A stretch of DNA of 64,000 bases, taken from contig NZ_CP022957.1 of the NCBI RefSeq assembly GCF_002269385.1, positions 2,165,001-2,229,000 of the forward strand, written 5' to 3'. Position numbers and translations under genes: made by a program. The DNA comes from Maribacter cobaltidurans (lineage in GTDB: Bacteria > Bacteroidota > Bacteroidia > Flavobacteriales > Flavobacteriaceae). Numbering within the stretch: position 1 is the stretch's first letter; every line of letters starts with the position of its first letter. Positions 29,616 to 38,071 of the stretch are shown here, piece by piece. Under the pieces are notes generated by a model, which saw only the letters and a program-made list of their open reading frames with translations, was not told where the DNA came from and ran no database searches.

Positions 29616-29999
29616 ATGGACGGGAAATTTTATCAATTGGCTTCTTTTGAATACGTTGCCGATGTTCAAATCCTTAAAGGAAAATTAGAATCCGAGGGTA
29701 TCCCGGTATTCCTTAGGGACGAGAATACCTTAAATTCTGACCCTCTTATTAGCCAAGCCATAGGGGGTGTCAAATTACTGGTATATTCACAGGATAAGGA
29801 AAGGGCTTTGGAAATTTATAACGAGGTCCGTGTGTATGCATTGGATGAAAATGATAACCCGATTACCTGTCCCAATTGCAAAGCATCAAAATCTGAAGTA
29901 TATTATAACAGGAAGGGAGTTTTTTATAAACTTTTTCCATTTTTTGAGAAAAGAAAATATAAGTGCCTAAATTGTGGCATGATCACTAAATCTAGTTAA
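29616..29999 (+). CDS. DUF2007 protein with C-terminal zinc ribbon
   Basis: 127-aa protein. The first ~75 residues are a DUF2007 (putative signal-transducing protein) domain (VADVQILKGKLESEGIPVFL, GVKLLVYSQDKERALEI). The tail has CPNCKASKSE and CLNCGMI, a four-cysteine zinc ribbon. It is fixed between bioF and bioD with gaps of three and two bases, so it is translated with the biotin enzymes. Its role there is unknown; no catalytic residues are visible. Confidence 0.85.
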   Translation: MDGKFYQLASFEYVADVQILKGKLESEGIPVFLRDENTLNSDPLISQAIGGVKLLVYSQDKERALEIYNEVRVYALDENDNPITCPNCKASKSEVYYNRKGVFYKLFPFFEKRKYKCLNCGMITKSS

Positions 30000-30001
30000 G
30001 A

Positions 30002-30619
30002 ATGCAGAAAATCTTCGTTACCGGTATTTCCACAGGTGTTGGAAAGACAGTTGCTTCGGCCATCATTACTGAAGCCCTAAAGGCAGATTATTGGAAACCA
30101 ATACAATCTGGGGATTTGGATCAAACCGACAGTGATACGGTAAAAAATCTCATATCAAACGATCAAACCACCATTCTTCCTAGTAGTTATGAGTTAACGA
30201 CGGCAATGAGTCCCCATGCGGCGGCTGAAATCGACGGTTTAAAAATTGACCGTTTCCATATTAAGGAACCTAAAACGGATAAAAATTTGGTTATAGAAGG
30301 TGCCGGAGGCCTTCTTGTTCCATTGAATGACGAGGATACGATGTTTGACATCATAATGCCAGAGTACAAGGTAATTGTGGTTTCCAAACATTATTTGGGG
30401 AGTATCAACCACTCATTATTGACTATTGGGTGGTTACAAAATAAAGGTTATGATGTTTCCGTACTGTTCAATGGAAATGAGAATCCACATACCGAAAACA
30501 TAATCCTTCATAAAACTGGGGTGTCCCTCGTGGGAAGAATTAATGAGGAACCTAAAATTGATAAGGAAGTTATTGCCAAATATGCCGGTCAATTTAAACA
30601 CATTCTAGAGACCCTCTAA
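30002..30619 (+). CDS. bioD: Dethiobiotin synthetase
   Basis: 205-aa ATP-dependent ligase that closes the ureido ring of dethiobiotin. The P-loop is FVTGISTGVGKTVAS, with Lys-Thr intact but GISTG where GTDTD is usual. VIEGAGGLLVPL is the conserved EGAGG motif. The length is slightly short but normal for Bacteroidota. Its last 15 bases overlap the 3' end of an antisense membrane glycosyltransferase gene. Confidence 0.93.
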   Translation: MQKIFVTGISTGVGKTVASAIITEALKADYWKPIQSGDLDQTDSDTVKNLISNDQTTILPSSYELTTAMSPHAAAEIDGLKIDRFHIKEPKTDKNLVIEGAGGLLVPLNDEDTMFDIIMPEYKVIVVSKHYLGSINHSLLTIGWLQNKGYDVSVLFNGNENPHTENIILHKTGVSLVGRINEEPKIDKEVIAKYAGQFKHILETL

Positions 30620-32095
30620 CCGCTGTAAAATTTCTGCCTTTTCTACAGTAGCCTCTATTTTGTAATGCTTAGCCAAATAGGCATTTATATATTCGTTTTC
30701 CTCTATTTCATCCTTGTCGAATACACTTCTTCCCTTTCTTACAACAACGGTATGGGGCTTTACCTCTTCCATGATATAATGTAGTTCTGCTAGGGAATTT
30801 GGTCGAGGGTTGTCAAAAAAAGGATAGAGCTCGTCCCTACAGATATTACTAGGATGTGTAGAAGCCATAGTCGGGGGGAGTTCACCAATGTTCCAATAAC
30901 CAATATGGTAGCCTAAAAAGAGAATTTGATTACTGTCAAGATTATTTTCTTTAAGGTATTTGGGAACACTAAACCCCTCACCATTAAAAAAAGTTCCCCG
31001 TTCAATTTTATTTTGAATGATGTTCACATATTCCAAATAACTCTCTATTGGAAGTAGTAACAAAACAAACAGATATAACTTGGGAATACTTAGATTATGT
31101 TGATGAACGAGTTGATCAATAAGTATTGATAAAAATATTATTACCATAGGATACACTTGGATAAGATAATGACCATTGATTCTGCCTCCTTTAAAAAATG
31201 AGAATAGGACACCACATACAGCAATAAATAAAAGCAAGGATGTTCTGTCTTTGAATGATAAAATTCTTCTCTTCCAACAATTGTATAATAGTATTCCAAT
31301 CAATAAAAAAGGAGGAGCAAGCTTAAAAATCGAAGAGCGCCGAGCCTCTGCGTATTCCAATGGAGCTAAAATGACCGATTTCCACCAAACGGAAACTTGA
31401 CCATTTAAATAATATGGAAGAATGGTCAATAAAACCACCGTAGTCGCTCCCATTCCGAAAGAAATAACTCCCCCTATAGATACTTTTTTTTTACGTAAGA
31501 AATACCCATAACACAGGTACAAACCAATCAAGAGGGCAGGATAGGCCATGTTTAGTTTAACCATAATGGAAATACCTATCAGAATGCCCGAAAGGAAAAA
31601 CCAAGCTGGCCCTTTTTTGGATATAACCAAATAGAGTGCAGGAATAAAAAAAGCCATACAAATATGTTCGGACATTACCCCTTGAAGACTTCCAAATAAA
31701 CTCAAAAGAATCACACAGAATGAAGCTGCCCAAAGCGAAACGTGTGAAGAAGTCATTCTAATGGAGATTTTATAAGAATAAAATGCAGTAATGGTTACCA
31801 GAAATACGCCAAAAAGCCTAATGGCTATAAAACTTTTTCCGAAGAAGTAGATAATTGAGGCGAAGAACGCAAAGGTCAAAGGTGGTTTTAAATCCCAGAG
31901 TTGTGTATAGGGCAGGTATCCGTCTACCAAGGATTGCCCTAGAAGAATGAATGTGCTTTCGTCACGGTCTATATAATCTCTAAAGAAAAAAGGAAAACGG
32001 ATAAGAAATGTAATTCCGGTAAGAATTAGAAAAACAGTTCTGTTTTTAAGTTGGGAATTACCGTAAAGGACGTTTTTTAGAACACTAGGTTTCAT
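30605..32095 (-). CDS. Membrane glycosyltransferase, GT39/ArnT-like
   Basis: 496-aa polytopic inner-membrane protein with about 10-11 helices. The first periplasmic loop has FRDYIDRDESTFILLG, the acidic DE pair expected of a GT-C enzyme using a polyprenyl-phosphate sugar, followed by YTQLWDLKPPLTF, a PMT/ArnT family signature (KPP). A soluble C-terminal region (about 400-496) follows. It runs antisense between bioD and bioA. The acceptor, lipid or protein, is unknown. Confidence 0.82.
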   Translation of the reverse strand: MKPSVLKNVLYGNSQLKNRTVFLILTGITFLIRFPFFFRDYIDRDESTFILLGQSLVDGYLPYTQLWDLKPPLTFAFFASIIYFFGKSFIAIRLFGVFLVTITAFYSYKISIRMTSSHVSLWAASFCVILLSLFGSLQGVMSEHICMAFFIPALYLVISKKGPAWFFLSGILIGISIMVKLNMAYPALLIGLYLCYGYFLRKKKVSIGGVISFGMGATTVVLLTILPYYLNGQVSVWWKSVILAPLEYAEARRSSIFKLAPPFLLIGILLYNCWKRRILSFKDRTSLLLFIAVCGVLFSFFKGGRINGHYLIQVYPMVIIFLSILIDQLVHQHNLSIPKLYLFVLLLLPIESYLEYVNIIQNKIERGTFFNGEGFSVPKYLKENNLDSNQILFLGYHIGYWNIGELPPTMASTHPSNICRDELYPFFDNPRPNSLAELHYIMEEVKPHTVVVRKGRSVFDKDEIEENEYINAYLAKHYKIEATVEKAEILQRLEGL

Positions 32096-32157
32096 TCACA
32101 AGTTTAACTTTATTTCCCATCTTTGCAAGATAGATAAATTGTGGATTCTTGAATTCT

Positions 32158-33432
32158 ATGAAAGGGAAAAATCTATCGGAACGGGACAAAAGATATCTTT
32201 GGCATCCGTTGACCCAGCACAAAACCGCCGCTCCTCCTTTAGGTATTGTTAGGGCGGAAGGAGCCCTTTTGTGGGATGAGGCAGGAAATTCTTATATAGA
32301 TGGCATTGCTTCTTGGTATACTGCTATGTATGGCCATGGAAATAAATTCATTACTGAAGCCATAAACAAGCAAATGAAGAAATTGGATTTTGTAATGTTC
32401 AGTGGCTTCACCCATGAACCGGCCATTGATTTGGCCGAAAAGTTAATGGCTATACTTCCAGATAATCAATCCAAACTATTTTTTAATGATAATGGATCTA
32501 CCGCGATAGAGGCGGCAATTAAAATTGCACTCCAGTATCACCATAATCATAATGACAGAAGGGACACTTTAATAGCCTTTGAGAATGGATTCCATGGGGA
32601 TACCTTTGGTGCGATGAGCGCCTCCGGGTTATCCTCCTATAATGGGCCGTTCGAGGATTTCTTGTTAAAGGTGGAGCGTATCCCGGTTCCGAATGACCAA
32701 AATATAGACGAAGTTCTTGAAAAGTTGGAATCGATTTTGAAAAATAATCGCTGTGCTGCCTTCATATTTGAACCCTTGGTTCAAGGTGCTGCGGGAATGA
32801 AATTTCACTCTGCCAAAGGTTTGGACAAGCTCGTTAAAAAGTGTAGGGAACACAATGTACTCTGTATTGCCGATGAGGTAATGACAGGGTTTGGTAAAAC
32901 CGGGAAAAACTTTGCATCTGAAAATCTGCAAAACCTACCTGATGTGATGTGCCTCAGTAAGGCGTTGACGGCCGGCATGTTTCCGTTGAGTATCACGAGC
33001 TGTTCACAAAATGTATTTGATGCTTTTCTAAGTGAGGAGGTATCAAAAGGTTTTTTTCACTCCCATACTTATAGCGCACACCCTATAGGGTGCGCCGCAG
33101 CCTTGGCAGGACTGGAATTACTGAATTCCAAGGAAATAATGGAGAGAAGAACGTATATTGAAGCTGCCCATAAGTTTTTTGTTTTATCCGTTCGAAACCA
33201 TCCAAAAATTAAGCATACTCGGGCTATGGGAGTCATTCTTGCAATAGATTTGGACTTGGAAATTGAACGATATGGTAATTTAAGAGATCAACTATATCAG
33301 TTTTTTATGAATAGAGGCATAATGCTTAGGCCACTGGGTAATACAATATATGTTTTGCCGCCCTTTGTGATTTCGAACGATCAACTGCGAGAAATATATA
33401 ATGCAATCAACGAATTACTGGAAAGTTTCTAG
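32158..33432 (+). CDS. bioA: Adenosylmethionine--8-amino-7-oxononanoate transaminase
   Basis: 424 aa from the ATG at 32158 (a TTG three codons upstream is less likely). PLP-dependent class III aminotransferase that makes DAPA in biotin synthesis. It carries WHPLTQHKTAAPPL at the N terminus, diagnostic of BioA over other class III enzymes, plus FFNDNGSTAIEAAIKIA, ENGFHGDTFG, ADEVMTGFG (PLP Asp) and the Schiff-base Lys in CLSKALTAG (K268). First gene of the bioA-KAS-bioB block; the next starts five bases after its stop. Confidence 0.95.
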   Translation: MKGKNLSERDKRYLWHPLTQHKTAAPPLGIVRAEGALLWDEAGNSYIDGIASWYTAMYGHGNKFITEAINKQMKKLDFVMFSGFTHEPAIDLAEKLMAILPDNQSKLFFNDNGSTAIEAAIKIALQYHHNHNDRRDTLIAFENGFHGDTFGAMSASGLSSYNGPFEDFLLKVERIPVPNDQNIDEVLEKLESILKNNRCAAFIFEPLVQGAAGMKFHSAKGLDKLVKKCREHNVLCIADEVMTGFGKTGKNFASENLQNLPDVMCLSKALTAGMFPLSITSCSQNVFDAFLSEEVSKGFFHSHTYSAHPIGCAAALAGLELLNSKEIMERRTYIEAAHKFFVLSVRNHPKIKHTRAMGVILAIDLDLEIERYGNLRDQLYQFFMNRGIMLRPLGNTIYVLPPFVISNDQLREIYNAINELLESF

Positions 33433-33437
33433 ATAGA

Positions 33438-34637
33438 ATGTCGAAGGATAAAATTTCAATTACCGCTATTTCATCCATTTCTCCATTAGGTGAGACTTTG
33501 GAGGGAATTTGGCAAAATTACCAAAAGAGCGAGCATTTTCTTACTGTGCAAGACTTTGACGATAATCCTACCTGGGTGGGTCGATTAAACAAGAATACAT
33601 ATCAAAAGGTTGAAAAACTAAGAAAATCTGACACCAAATATAAAGAATTGGATAATAGCGTGTTATATGCACTGCTTGCTTCCCGAAATGCTATTCAAAT
33701 GGCAGGTTGGTCAAGGAAAGAAGAAAGAAATTTTGGAATTAATATTGGTTCTTCGAGAGGAGCTACCGGGCTGTTTGAGAATTTTCATGAAGACTATTTA
33801 AAGAATAATAGAACACCTTCCCTAACTTCGCCCACCACCACTTTGGGGAATATTTCATCCTGGGTAGCCCATGATTTGGGAACAAACGGACCGGAATTTT
33901 CGCACTCCATTACCTGTTCCACCGCATTACATTCTCTATTAAACGGTGTGGCTTGGTTAAAAAGTGGAATGGCGGATAAGTTTTTAGTGGGAGGTAGCGA
34001 AGCTCCTTTGACCCCGTTTACCATTGCACAAATGAAAGCCTTGAAAATTTACTCTAGAGAGCTTTCTAATACCAAATTACCCTTAGCTTGGCGAAATCGG
34101 AACTATCCCTGTAAGTCCCTTGACTTGGAAAAAAAAGAGAATTCCATGGTATTGGGAGAAGGAGCTTCCATGGCCTGTTTGGAGAAAGGTATACATCCGT
34201 CTTCCTTGGCGATTATAGAGGGGGTTGGTTATGCTACGGAACATTTAGAGCATAATGTATCTATTTCCTCAGATGCCATGTGTTTTCAGAAATCCATGAA
34301 GATGGCTTTAAAAAATATACCTCTTGAAAATATCGATGTTGTCGTAATGCATGCCCCTGGAACACTAAAAGGAGATATTTCTGAAGTTTCCGCCATAAAA
34401 AAAGTTTTTGGTAACAATATTCCTTTTTTAACTACTAATAAGTGGAAACTTGGACACACCTTTGCAGCTTCGGGTATGCTGAATATTGAGATGGCAATAT
34501 TAATGTTGAAACATCAGAAAGTAATTAAGGTTCCCTTTTTGGAAAATGGGAATTTCCCTTCTCATGTAAACAATGTATTGGTCAATGCTGTTGGCTTTGG
34601 TGGGAATGCTGTGAGTATTGTGCTTTCCAAAGTTTAG
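33438..34637 (+). CDS. Beta-ketoacyl synthase in the biotin cluster
   Basis: 399-aa FabB/FabF-type condensing enzyme. The catalytic triad is present: Cys160 in SITCSTALHS, His305 in MHAPGT (normally HGTGT) and His340 in KLGHTFAASG. The Lys of the last motif is W-K. It begins five bases after bioA and precedes bioB. No bioC, bioH, bioG, bioI or bioW gene is visible here, so the enzyme is a candidate for building the pimeloyl chain, in a role like BioZ but from the FabF branch (BioZ is FabH-like). A general fatty-acid or secondary-metabolite role is the alternative. Confidence 0.88.
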   Translation: MSKDKISITAISSISPLGETLEGIWQNYQKSEHFLTVQDFDDNPTWVGRLNKNTYQKVEKLRKSDTKYKELDNSVLYALLASRNAIQMAGWSRKEERNFGINIGSSRGATGLFENFHEDYLKNNRTPSLTSPTTTLGNISSWVAHDLGTNGPEFSHSITCSTALHSLLNGVAWLKSGMADKFLVGGSEAPLTPFTIAQMKALKIYSRELSNTKLPLAWRNRNYPCKSLDLEKKENSMVLGEGASMACLEKGIHPSSLAIIEGVGYATEHLEHNVSISSDAMCFQKSMKMALKNIPLENIDVVVMHAPGTLKGDISEVSAIKKVFGNNIPFLTTNKWKLGHTFAASGMLNIEMAILMLKHQKVIKVPFLENGNFPSHVNNVLVNAVGFGGNAVSIVLSKV

Positions 34638-34670
34638 AATATCCAATTATATTTTCTGAACTTATTCCGC

Positions 34671-34678
34671 TATTTTTG
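34671..34678 (+). promoter_or_regulatory. Candidate -7 element of bioB
   Basis: TATTTTTG fits TANNTTTG, 17 bases before the bioB ATG in the 57-base gap after the synthase gene. A -33 box is not clear. Confidence 0.4.
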
Positions 34679-34694
34679 ATTACTGTTAATTTTT

Positions 34695-35798
34695 ATGGAA
34701 TTTATGAGCGAATCTAGACACGATTGGACCAAGGAGGAAATTCTTGATATTTATAATAAACCCTTGATGGAACTACTTTATGAAGCTGCTACGGTTCATA
34801 GAAAACATCATGACCCCAATACGGTTCAAGTCTCTACGTTACTTTCTATAAAGACCGGAGGTTGCCCTGAGGATTGCGGATACTGCCCCCAAGCGGCACG
34901 CTACCATACGGATATTGAGGGAAACGACTTAATGACGGTTTCCCATGTAAAAGCTCAGGCACTTCGGGCGAAAGCTTCAGGAAGTTCAAGAGTTTGTATG
35001 GGGGCTGCATGGCGTAATGTAAAGGATGGTCCGGAGTTTGATCAGGTCTTGGAGATGGTTCGCACCATAAACAAGTTGGATATGGAGGTCTGTTGTACTT
35101 TGGGTATGCTTACAGAAAATCAGGCAAAACGCTTGGCGGAGGCGGGTCTCTATGCATACAACCATAACTTGGATACTTCAGAGGATTATTACAAAGATGT
35201 AATCTCAACCCGGGCGTTTCAGGACCGTTTGGATACGATAGACAATGTACGCAAGAGTAATGTAACGGTCTGTAGTGGTGGTATTATTGGAATGGGGGAA
35301 AAGGAAGAGGATAGGGCAGGCATGCTAGTGGCCTTGGCGTCACTTAATCCCCAACCGGAATCGGTACCCATTAATGCCTTGGTAGCTGTAGAGGGGACTC
35401 CCATGGAAGACATGGAACCCATCGCGATCTGGGATATGATCCGTATGGTCGCAACTACTAGAATTGTGATGCCCGAAACTCAGGTTCGTCTATCGGCAGG
35501 CAGAACACAAATGAGTAGGGAAGGACAGGCCATGTGCTTTTTTGCCGGAGCCAATTCCATTTTTGCCGGCGATAAACTATTGACGACTCCCAACCCCGAT
35601 GTTAATGAAGACATGGAAATGCTCAAACTTCTAGGGTTGAATCCTCAAAAACCGTTTATCAAGGTGTCACAGCCAAAAACGGTAGAGGCTACGGAATCAG
35701 AATTTAAATCGTTAAACGAAAAGCCAAAATGGACCAGACCCGGTCACACCATTGAACGGAACGAAGAGGCCAAACAGAAGACAAAATTGACGGACTAG
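34695..35798 (+). CDS. bioB: Biotin synthase
   Basis: 367-aa radical-SAM enzyme that inserts sulfur into dethiobiotin. The SAM cluster motif CPEDCGYC (Cys57, 61, 64) is followed by PQAARYHT. YNHNLDTS and RLSAGRTQMS supply ligands of the second [2Fe-2S] cluster, including the unusual Arg. The C-terminal extension after residue 330 is basic and low in complexity. It ends the bioA-synthase-bioB block and may also have its own promoter. Confidence 0.97.
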   Translation: MEFMSESRHDWTKEEILDIYNKPLMELLYEAATVHRKHHDPNTVQVSTLLSIKTGGCPEDCGYCPQAARYHTDIEGNDLMTVSHVKAQALRAKASGSSRVCMGAAWRNVKDGPEFDQVLEMVRTINKLDMEVCCTLGMLTENQAKRLAEAGLYAYNHNLDTSEDYYKDVISTRAFQDRLDTIDNVRKSNVTVCSGGIIGMGEKEEDRAGMLVALASLNPQPESVPINALVAVEGTPMEDMEPIAIWDMIRMVATTRIVMPETQVRLSAGRTQMSREGQAMCFFAGANSIFAGDKLLTTPNPDVNEDMEMLKLLGLNPQKPFIKVSQPKTVEATESEFKSLNEKPKWTRPGHTIERNEEAKQKTKLTD

Positions 35799-35876
35799 TC
35801 CTACATTATTACAATTTTAATAAAGTATTTTCTCCGTGTTAACTAAATTTGCGGTTTACTAAAAACCCAAATTGCT

Positions 35877-36743
35877 TTGAAGTTAACAGAAATTCCAAAG
35901 GTAGCTTCTATTACCAAGGAAGATTTTATAACGTATTATTTCAAGCCCCAAAAGCCTGTTGTCATACAAAGTGCAATCCAGGATTGGCCTGCATTCAGTA
36001 AATGGAATTTGGACTACATGAAGAACATAGCGGGGGATAAGGTCGTACCACTTTATGATGATAGGCCCGTGCAGCATGAGGACGGATTTAACGAGCCACA
36101 TGCAAAAATGAAAATGTCAGAGTATATAGAGTTACTTAAAACAAAACCCACAAAATACCGCATCTTTCTTTGGAATATATTAAAGGAGGTGCCAGAATTA
36201 CAACAGGACTATTCGTATCCTGATTTTGGGGTCAAACTAATGAAAGGGCTTCCCATGTTGTTCTTCGGGGGGCAGGACTCATATACTTTTATGCATTACG
36301 ATATTGATCTAGGAAATATATTTCATTTTCATTTTGAAGGTGAAAAGGAGTGTATTCTTTTTCCACAATCCGAAACCAAATACTTGTATAAGGTTCCCCA
36401 TTCCTTGATTACACACGAGAGTATAGACTTTTCTAATCCAGATTATGAAAAATGGCCTGTTTTAAGGAAGGCGAATGGCTATAGGACTAATTTAAAACAT
36501 GGAGAGGTATTGTATATGCCAGAAGGGTATTGGCATTATATGAAATATATTACTCCGGGTTTCTCCATGAGTTTAAGGGCTATTGCAAGGAACCCAAAAA
36601 ACCTCGCCAAGGCGCTTTACAATGTGTTAATAATGCGTCATTATGATGTTTTAATGCGAAAGATAAAAGGACAAAAGTGGATTGATCAAAAAAATGAAAG
36701 GGCCATTTCCAGGACTGATAAATTGAAAAATACAAGTAGATAG
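35877..36743 (+). CDS. JmjC/cupin-like Fe(II) 2-oxoglutarate-dependent oxygenase
   Basis: 288-aa cupin-8/JmjC-like protein. The start is a TTG (MKLTEIPKVASITKEDF); no ATG lies closer to the N-terminal PVVIQSAIQDWPAF typical of the family. The metal triad is visible as HYDID (HxD, about residue 140) and the distal His in MPEGYWHYM (about 220). YKVPHSL lies between. Substrates of relatives are protein side chains or small molecules; none can be named here. It sits 78 bases after bioB, in the same direction, but is not an established biotin gene. Confidence 0.82.
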   Translation: MKLTEIPKVASITKEDFITYYFKPQKPVVIQSAIQDWPAFSKWNLDYMKNIAGDKVVPLYDDRPVQHEDGFNEPHAKMKMSEYIELLKTKPTKYRIFLWNILKEVPELQQDYSYPDFGVKLMKGLPMLFFGGQDSYTFMHYDIDLGNIFHFHFEGEKECILFPQSETKYLYKVPHSLITHESIDFSNPDYEKWPVLRKANGYRTNLKHGEVLYMPEGYWHYMKYITPGFSMSLRAIARNPKNLAKALYNVLIMRHYDVLMRKIKGQKWIDQKNERAISRTDKLKNTSR

Positions 36744-36791
36744 AAGTTGGGAATTATAGTCAAGGGAAAATTACCGATTAACAGTAAGCTT

Positions 36792-36807
36792 GTTATCCTG
36801 AGCGAAG
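36792..36807 (+). repeat. Fragment of a dispersed intergenic repeat
   Basis: GTTATCCTGAGCGAAG matches one half of the short dispersed repeats (CTGAGCGAAGTCGAAG type) known in flavobacterial intergenic DNA. The second half is missing. Confidence 0.35.
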
Positions 36808-36861
36808 CAATTGAAACCAACAACAAAAAACGAAATTGACGCCCTAAGTTTGTTGAAAGGC

Positions 36862-37335
36862 TTAACCAACCAGCTCATTTACCTTATCGTACACTAAATG
36901 ACTTTCCCAACCACGGTATAAAAGGTAATCGGCAAGTTTCTTTTTTCTTTTTTGGCTATTTTTTTCGGTGATTTGTTTTAGTCTTTTTTTAGCCAAATTG
37001 TCCAGTGTGTTAAAATATTCAGGACCTTCTATTTCTTTTAAGGCCGTTTGGATATTGTATCTTGAAATATCACGGAATTTCAATTCATTAACGATTCTAT
37101 TTTTACCCCATTTTTTTATCTTGAATTTACCCCTGGCAAAGCTTTTTGCAAAACGTTCTTCGTTAAGAAAATTTTCCTTGATTAAATGGGAGATAACGGT
37201 GTCGATTGCCAAGGGAATCATACCCATACCCTTTAGTTTTGTCACAATTTCCTTATGGCATCTGTCCTGATAGGCGCAGTAACCCTCCAGTTTTCGGGTG
37301 GCTTCTTCCAAAGTATATGTTTCGTTACGCTTCAT
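36862..37335 (-). CDS. recX: Regulatory protein RecX
   Basis: 157 aa from the ATG at 37335. RecX binds and restrains RecA filaments. Family helices are present: YTLEEATRKLEGYCAYQDRC (helix 1), then IVTKLKGMGM, FLNEERFAKSFARGKFK and WGKNRIVNELKFRDIS. The ATG shares two bases with the TAA of the PepSY gene (TAATG), so translation is probably coupled. An in-frame upstream codon would add 16 residues that lie inside the PepSY gene. Confidence 0.9.
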   Translation of the reverse strand: MKRNETYTLEEATRKLEGYCAYQDRCHKEIVTKLKGMGMIPLAIDTVISHLIKENFLNEERFAKSFARGKFKIKKWGKNRIVNELKFRDISRYNIQTALKEIEGPEYFNTLDNLAKKRLKQITEKNSQKRKKKLADYLLYRGWESHLVYDKVNELVG

Positions 37336-37910
37336 TAAACCTTTGAAGTTCTTCTCATTCTTTTCGGGCCGTACCAAAGCCAAAATCCTGTTATCGTAAA
37401 GAGCAATAGGGCCAAACCCATTACGGAGGTATAAAAGAGTTTGATGGGTCCGCCTGAAGTTCCCGCATAATGGTCAAGAATGGAGCCATCATGTACTTGT
37501 TCAATAAAATCGGACCTACGCCTTTCTATTTTCAACAAGGCGCCGGTAGCCCCATCCAATTGAATTCCGTAGAAATTGTCCTTGAAGGTAAACTTTAAAA
37601 CACCCTTGTCCGGTCTTACGTCTATTCTATTAATTTCCGATGACAATTCCTTTGAAATGGAATCCCTGAATATTTTTTGAGCGTTTGATTTAAGTTGATG
37701 CATGGGTAACCATTCGGAGAGTTCGGTAGAGGTCCCTTTCTCCGTATTTGCCAAGATAAGTCCATTGCTATTTTTTTTCCATCCCAGCAGCAGGCCTGTT
37801 ATCGATATGAATAAAAAAAAGAAAAAAAGAAGGGCACCGGTTGTTCTGTGTAATTTCCGGGAAATGCGAAGAACTTTGGCTTGTTGTTGCCGTAGATTGT
37901 TTTTTGACAT
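37335..37910 (-). CDS. PepSY-associated transmembrane protein
   Basis: 191 aa from the ATG at 37910 (in-frame alternatives at 37925 and TTG 37931). It has an N-terminal helix (HRTTGALLFFFFLFISITGLLLGW), a periplasmic PepSY-type domain (residues 45-150, FYGIQLDGATGALLKIERR) and a C-terminal helix (SVMGLALLLFTITGFWLWYGP). Such proteins are thought to bind or reduce metal chelates in the periplasm or modulate proteases. It is upstream of recX on one mRNA, an odd partnership probably due to compact layout. Confidence 0.85.
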   Translation of the reverse strand: MSKNNLRQQQAKVLRISRKLHRTTGALLFFFFLFISITGLLLGWKKNSNGLILANTEKGTSTELSEWLPMHQLKSNAQKIFRDSISKELSSEINRIDVRPDKGVLKFTFKDNFYGIQLDGATGALLKIERRRSDFIEQVHDGSILDHYAGTSGGPIKLFYTSVMGLALLLFTITGFWLWYGPKRMRRTSKV

Positions 37911-38035
37911 GGACAAGTATTTCATTTGCAATATTACTTGCTAAAGGTAAGGGAAGCATAATTTTTGTGAAAAGGTTTCCGGCATTTTAGGAGTTCAAAT
38001 TTTTACGACATTACATATTCGAAATCCTTACCAAC

Positions 38036-38069
38036 AAAAAAAGCGACTTCCTAAAAGGAGTCGCTTTTT
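38036..38069 (-). terminator. Terminator of rng
   Basis: Stem AAAAAGCGACT/AGTCGCTTTTT with a loop near 38050-38057, two bases after the rng stop. Confidence 0.8.
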
Positions 38070-38071
38070 CG

